Source: Chloroflexota bacterium (GTDB lineage: Bacteria; Chloroflexota; Dehalococcoidia; SZUA-161; SpSt-899). From it: a DNA stretch of 6,025 bases. Both the position numbers and the translations under genes were made by a program. Location of the stretch: the NCBI GenBank assembly GCA_018657655.1, contig JABHWQ010000219.1, positions 1 through 6,025 of the forward strand. The letters run 5' to 3'. The notes under the pieces were generated by a model that was not told where the DNA came from, made no database searches, and saw only the letters and a list, made by a program, of their open reading frames with translations. Of this stretch, positions 5,391-6,025 are shown piece after piece; position 1 is the first letter of the stretch; each line of letters begins with the position of its first letter.

Positions 5391-5420
5391 TTGAAACCAT
5401 CTTCTTCAAGATGGTACACT
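5391..5420 (+). promoter_or_regulatory. Candidate promoter of the acyl-CoA dehydrogenase gene
   Basis: TTGAAA (5391-5396, 5 of 6 matches) and TACACT (5415-5420, 4 of 6) are 18 nt apart. Transcription would begin near 5427, about 75 nt before the ATG. It is weaker than the divergent promoter, as is common for regulated genes. Confidence 0.45.
5396..5415. promoter_or_regulatory. Perfect inverted repeat between -35 and -10 (candidate operator)
   Basis: ACCATCTT (5396-5403) and AAGATGGT (5408-5415) are perfect 8-bp arms around CTTC. The site fills the spacer of the predicted rightward promoter, so a protein bound there should block RNA polymerase. It is also close to the divergent macrodomain promoter. 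TetR-type repressors often control acyl-CoA dehydrogenase genes through such dyads, but no regulator gene is visible here. Confidence 0.45.
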
Positions 5421-5441
5421 AGTTCCTTGGAAGCTCATTTT

Positions 5442-5462
5442 TGGAGCCTGTTTTCGGCTCCA
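5442..5462 (+). other. Stem-loop in the acyl-CoA dehydrogenase leader
   Basis: TGGAGCC (5442-5448) pairs perfectly with GGCTCCA (5456-5462) around a 7-nt loop, followed by TGTTTT. It lies between the predicted transcription start and the gene, so a weak attenuator is conceivable. The T-run is interrupted and the stem is short. Confidence 0.35.
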
Positions 5463-5501
5463 TGTTTTACAACGGGTAAATTTGTGTAACGAGGTACTGC
5501 A

Positions 5502-6025
5502 ATGGATTTTCGGCTGACTGAAGAGCAAGAATCATTTCGAAATGAAATAAGACAATTTCTTGAGGAAGAGATCCCGTCCGACTGGCATGGCCTGGCCGGA
5601 CCGACGATGATAGAGATGGAGTTGGAAAAAGATGATGTGTGGGAGATGTATCAAAAGATATCCAAGAAGCTAGCCGCCAAGGGTTGGATTGCCATGGCAT
5701 GGCCCAAGGAATACGGCGGCCAGGAACGTTCGCATATAGAACAGGCGATTTTCTTCGAGGAGATGGCTTACTATCGAGCGCCTGGTGTAAACGCCATCGG
5801 TGTAGTCATGGTGGGCCCAACTCTGATCGTATGTGGGACAGACGAGCAGAAGAAACAACACGTTTCTAAAATTGCCAATGCGGAATCTTTCTGGTGCGAA
5901 GGTTTCAGTGAGCCGGGAGCCGGTTCCGATCTCGCATCTCTCAAAACGCGGGCTGAAGAGCAGGACGACTGTTACGTCATCAATGGACAGAAAGTCTGGA
6001 CCTCTCTTTCCACCCGATCCGACTG
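5502..6025 (+). CDS. Acyl-CoA dehydrogenase, N-terminal part (3' end beyond window)
   Basis: An uninterrupted frame from the ATG at 5502 to the window edge gives 174 residues plus two bases; a full family member has about 380-400. The start has GAGG at 5491-5494 with 7-nt spacing. The N-terminus MDFRLTEEQESFRNEIRQFL is the standard opening of the helical N-domain. WIAMAWPKEYGG (62-73) and the FEEMAYYRAPG segment (85-95) follow family pattern. WCEGFSEPGAGSDLASLKTR (131-150) is the acyl-CoA dehydrogenase signature in the middle beta-domain that contacts FAD and substrate, and YVINGQKVWTS (158-168) continues it. The enzyme should oxidise an acyl-CoA thioester to the 2-enoyl-CoA, passing electrons to electron-transfer flavoprotein. 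The catalytic Glu and the C-terminal domain are not in the window, so chain-length preference and activity cannot be judged. It is divergent from the macrodomain gene. Confidence 0.93.
   Translation, partial: MDFRLTEEQESFRNEIRQFLEEEIPSDWHGLAGPTMIEMELEKDDVWEMYQKISKKLAAKGWIAMAWPKEYGGQERSHIEQAIFFEEMAYYRAPGVNAIGVVMVGPTLIVCGTDEQKKQHVSKIANAESFWCEGFSEPGAGSDLASLKTRAEEQDDCYVINGQKVWTSLSTRSD

Noticed and set aside
4870..5394. A 174-codon plus-strand frame opposite the macrodomain gene
   Set aside because: It runs antisense through a conserved macrodomain gene, has no recognisable domain and is rich in His, Phe and Thr clusters typical of a shadow frame.
5462..5479. A five-codon upstream ORF (ATG to TAA) in the acyl-CoA dehydrogenase leader
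   Set aside because: It has no ribosome binding site, its ATG is partly in the stem-loop, and its residues (MFYNG) suggest no leader-peptide logic.

Overview
The window looks like bacterial chromosomal DNA of moderate G+C, most plausibly Chloroflexota (Dehalococcoidia-like or an uncultured relative). The grounds are the style of the secreted proteins: Ig/IPT-like repeats ending in a Trp-rich C-terminal module with a GWNLFGW-type motif, a lipoprotein with a long Thr/Pro/Glu linker carrying a beta-propeller, and an acyl-CoA dehydrogenase in the same neighbourhood. This placement is an inference from protein style; there is no rRNA or other taxonomic marker.

Left half (1-3180, + strand): three cell-surface protein genes. 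The first (2-826) is the 3' part of a secreted protein with two Ig/IPT-like repeats and a C-terminal module. The second (920-1729) has a signal peptide, two beta-rich domains with Cys pairs, an acidic collagen-like Gly-X-Y stretch and a C-terminal membrane anchor. The third (2055-3089) is a predicted lipoprotein with a Thr/Pro/Glu linker and a seven-bladed YncE/YVTN-like beta-propeller encoded by a strict 120-bp repeat. Stem-loops separate all three, and the third has its own good sigma70-type promoter. A 34-bp perfect palindrome at 3145-3178 closes this block as a likely bidirectional terminator.

Right half: a minus-strand pair reads leftward from a promoter near 5324-5352. It encodes a MacroD/YmdB-type macrodomain protein (4750-5289), then 26 nt later an M20-family metallopeptidase (3377-4723). 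Divergent from it, an acyl-CoA dehydrogenase gene starts at 5502 and runs off the right end. The intergenic space holds two divergent promoter candidates and a perfect inverted repeat between the -35 and -10 elements of the rightward promoter.

The surface genes and the metabolic genes appear to be separate transcription units meeting at a terminator. I see no mobile element, CRISPR array, tRNA or rRNA, and no convincing evidence of a new multi-gene system. The most unusual items are the very regular propeller/linker gene, the acidic collagen-like membrane protein, and the macrodomain-peptidase pair.
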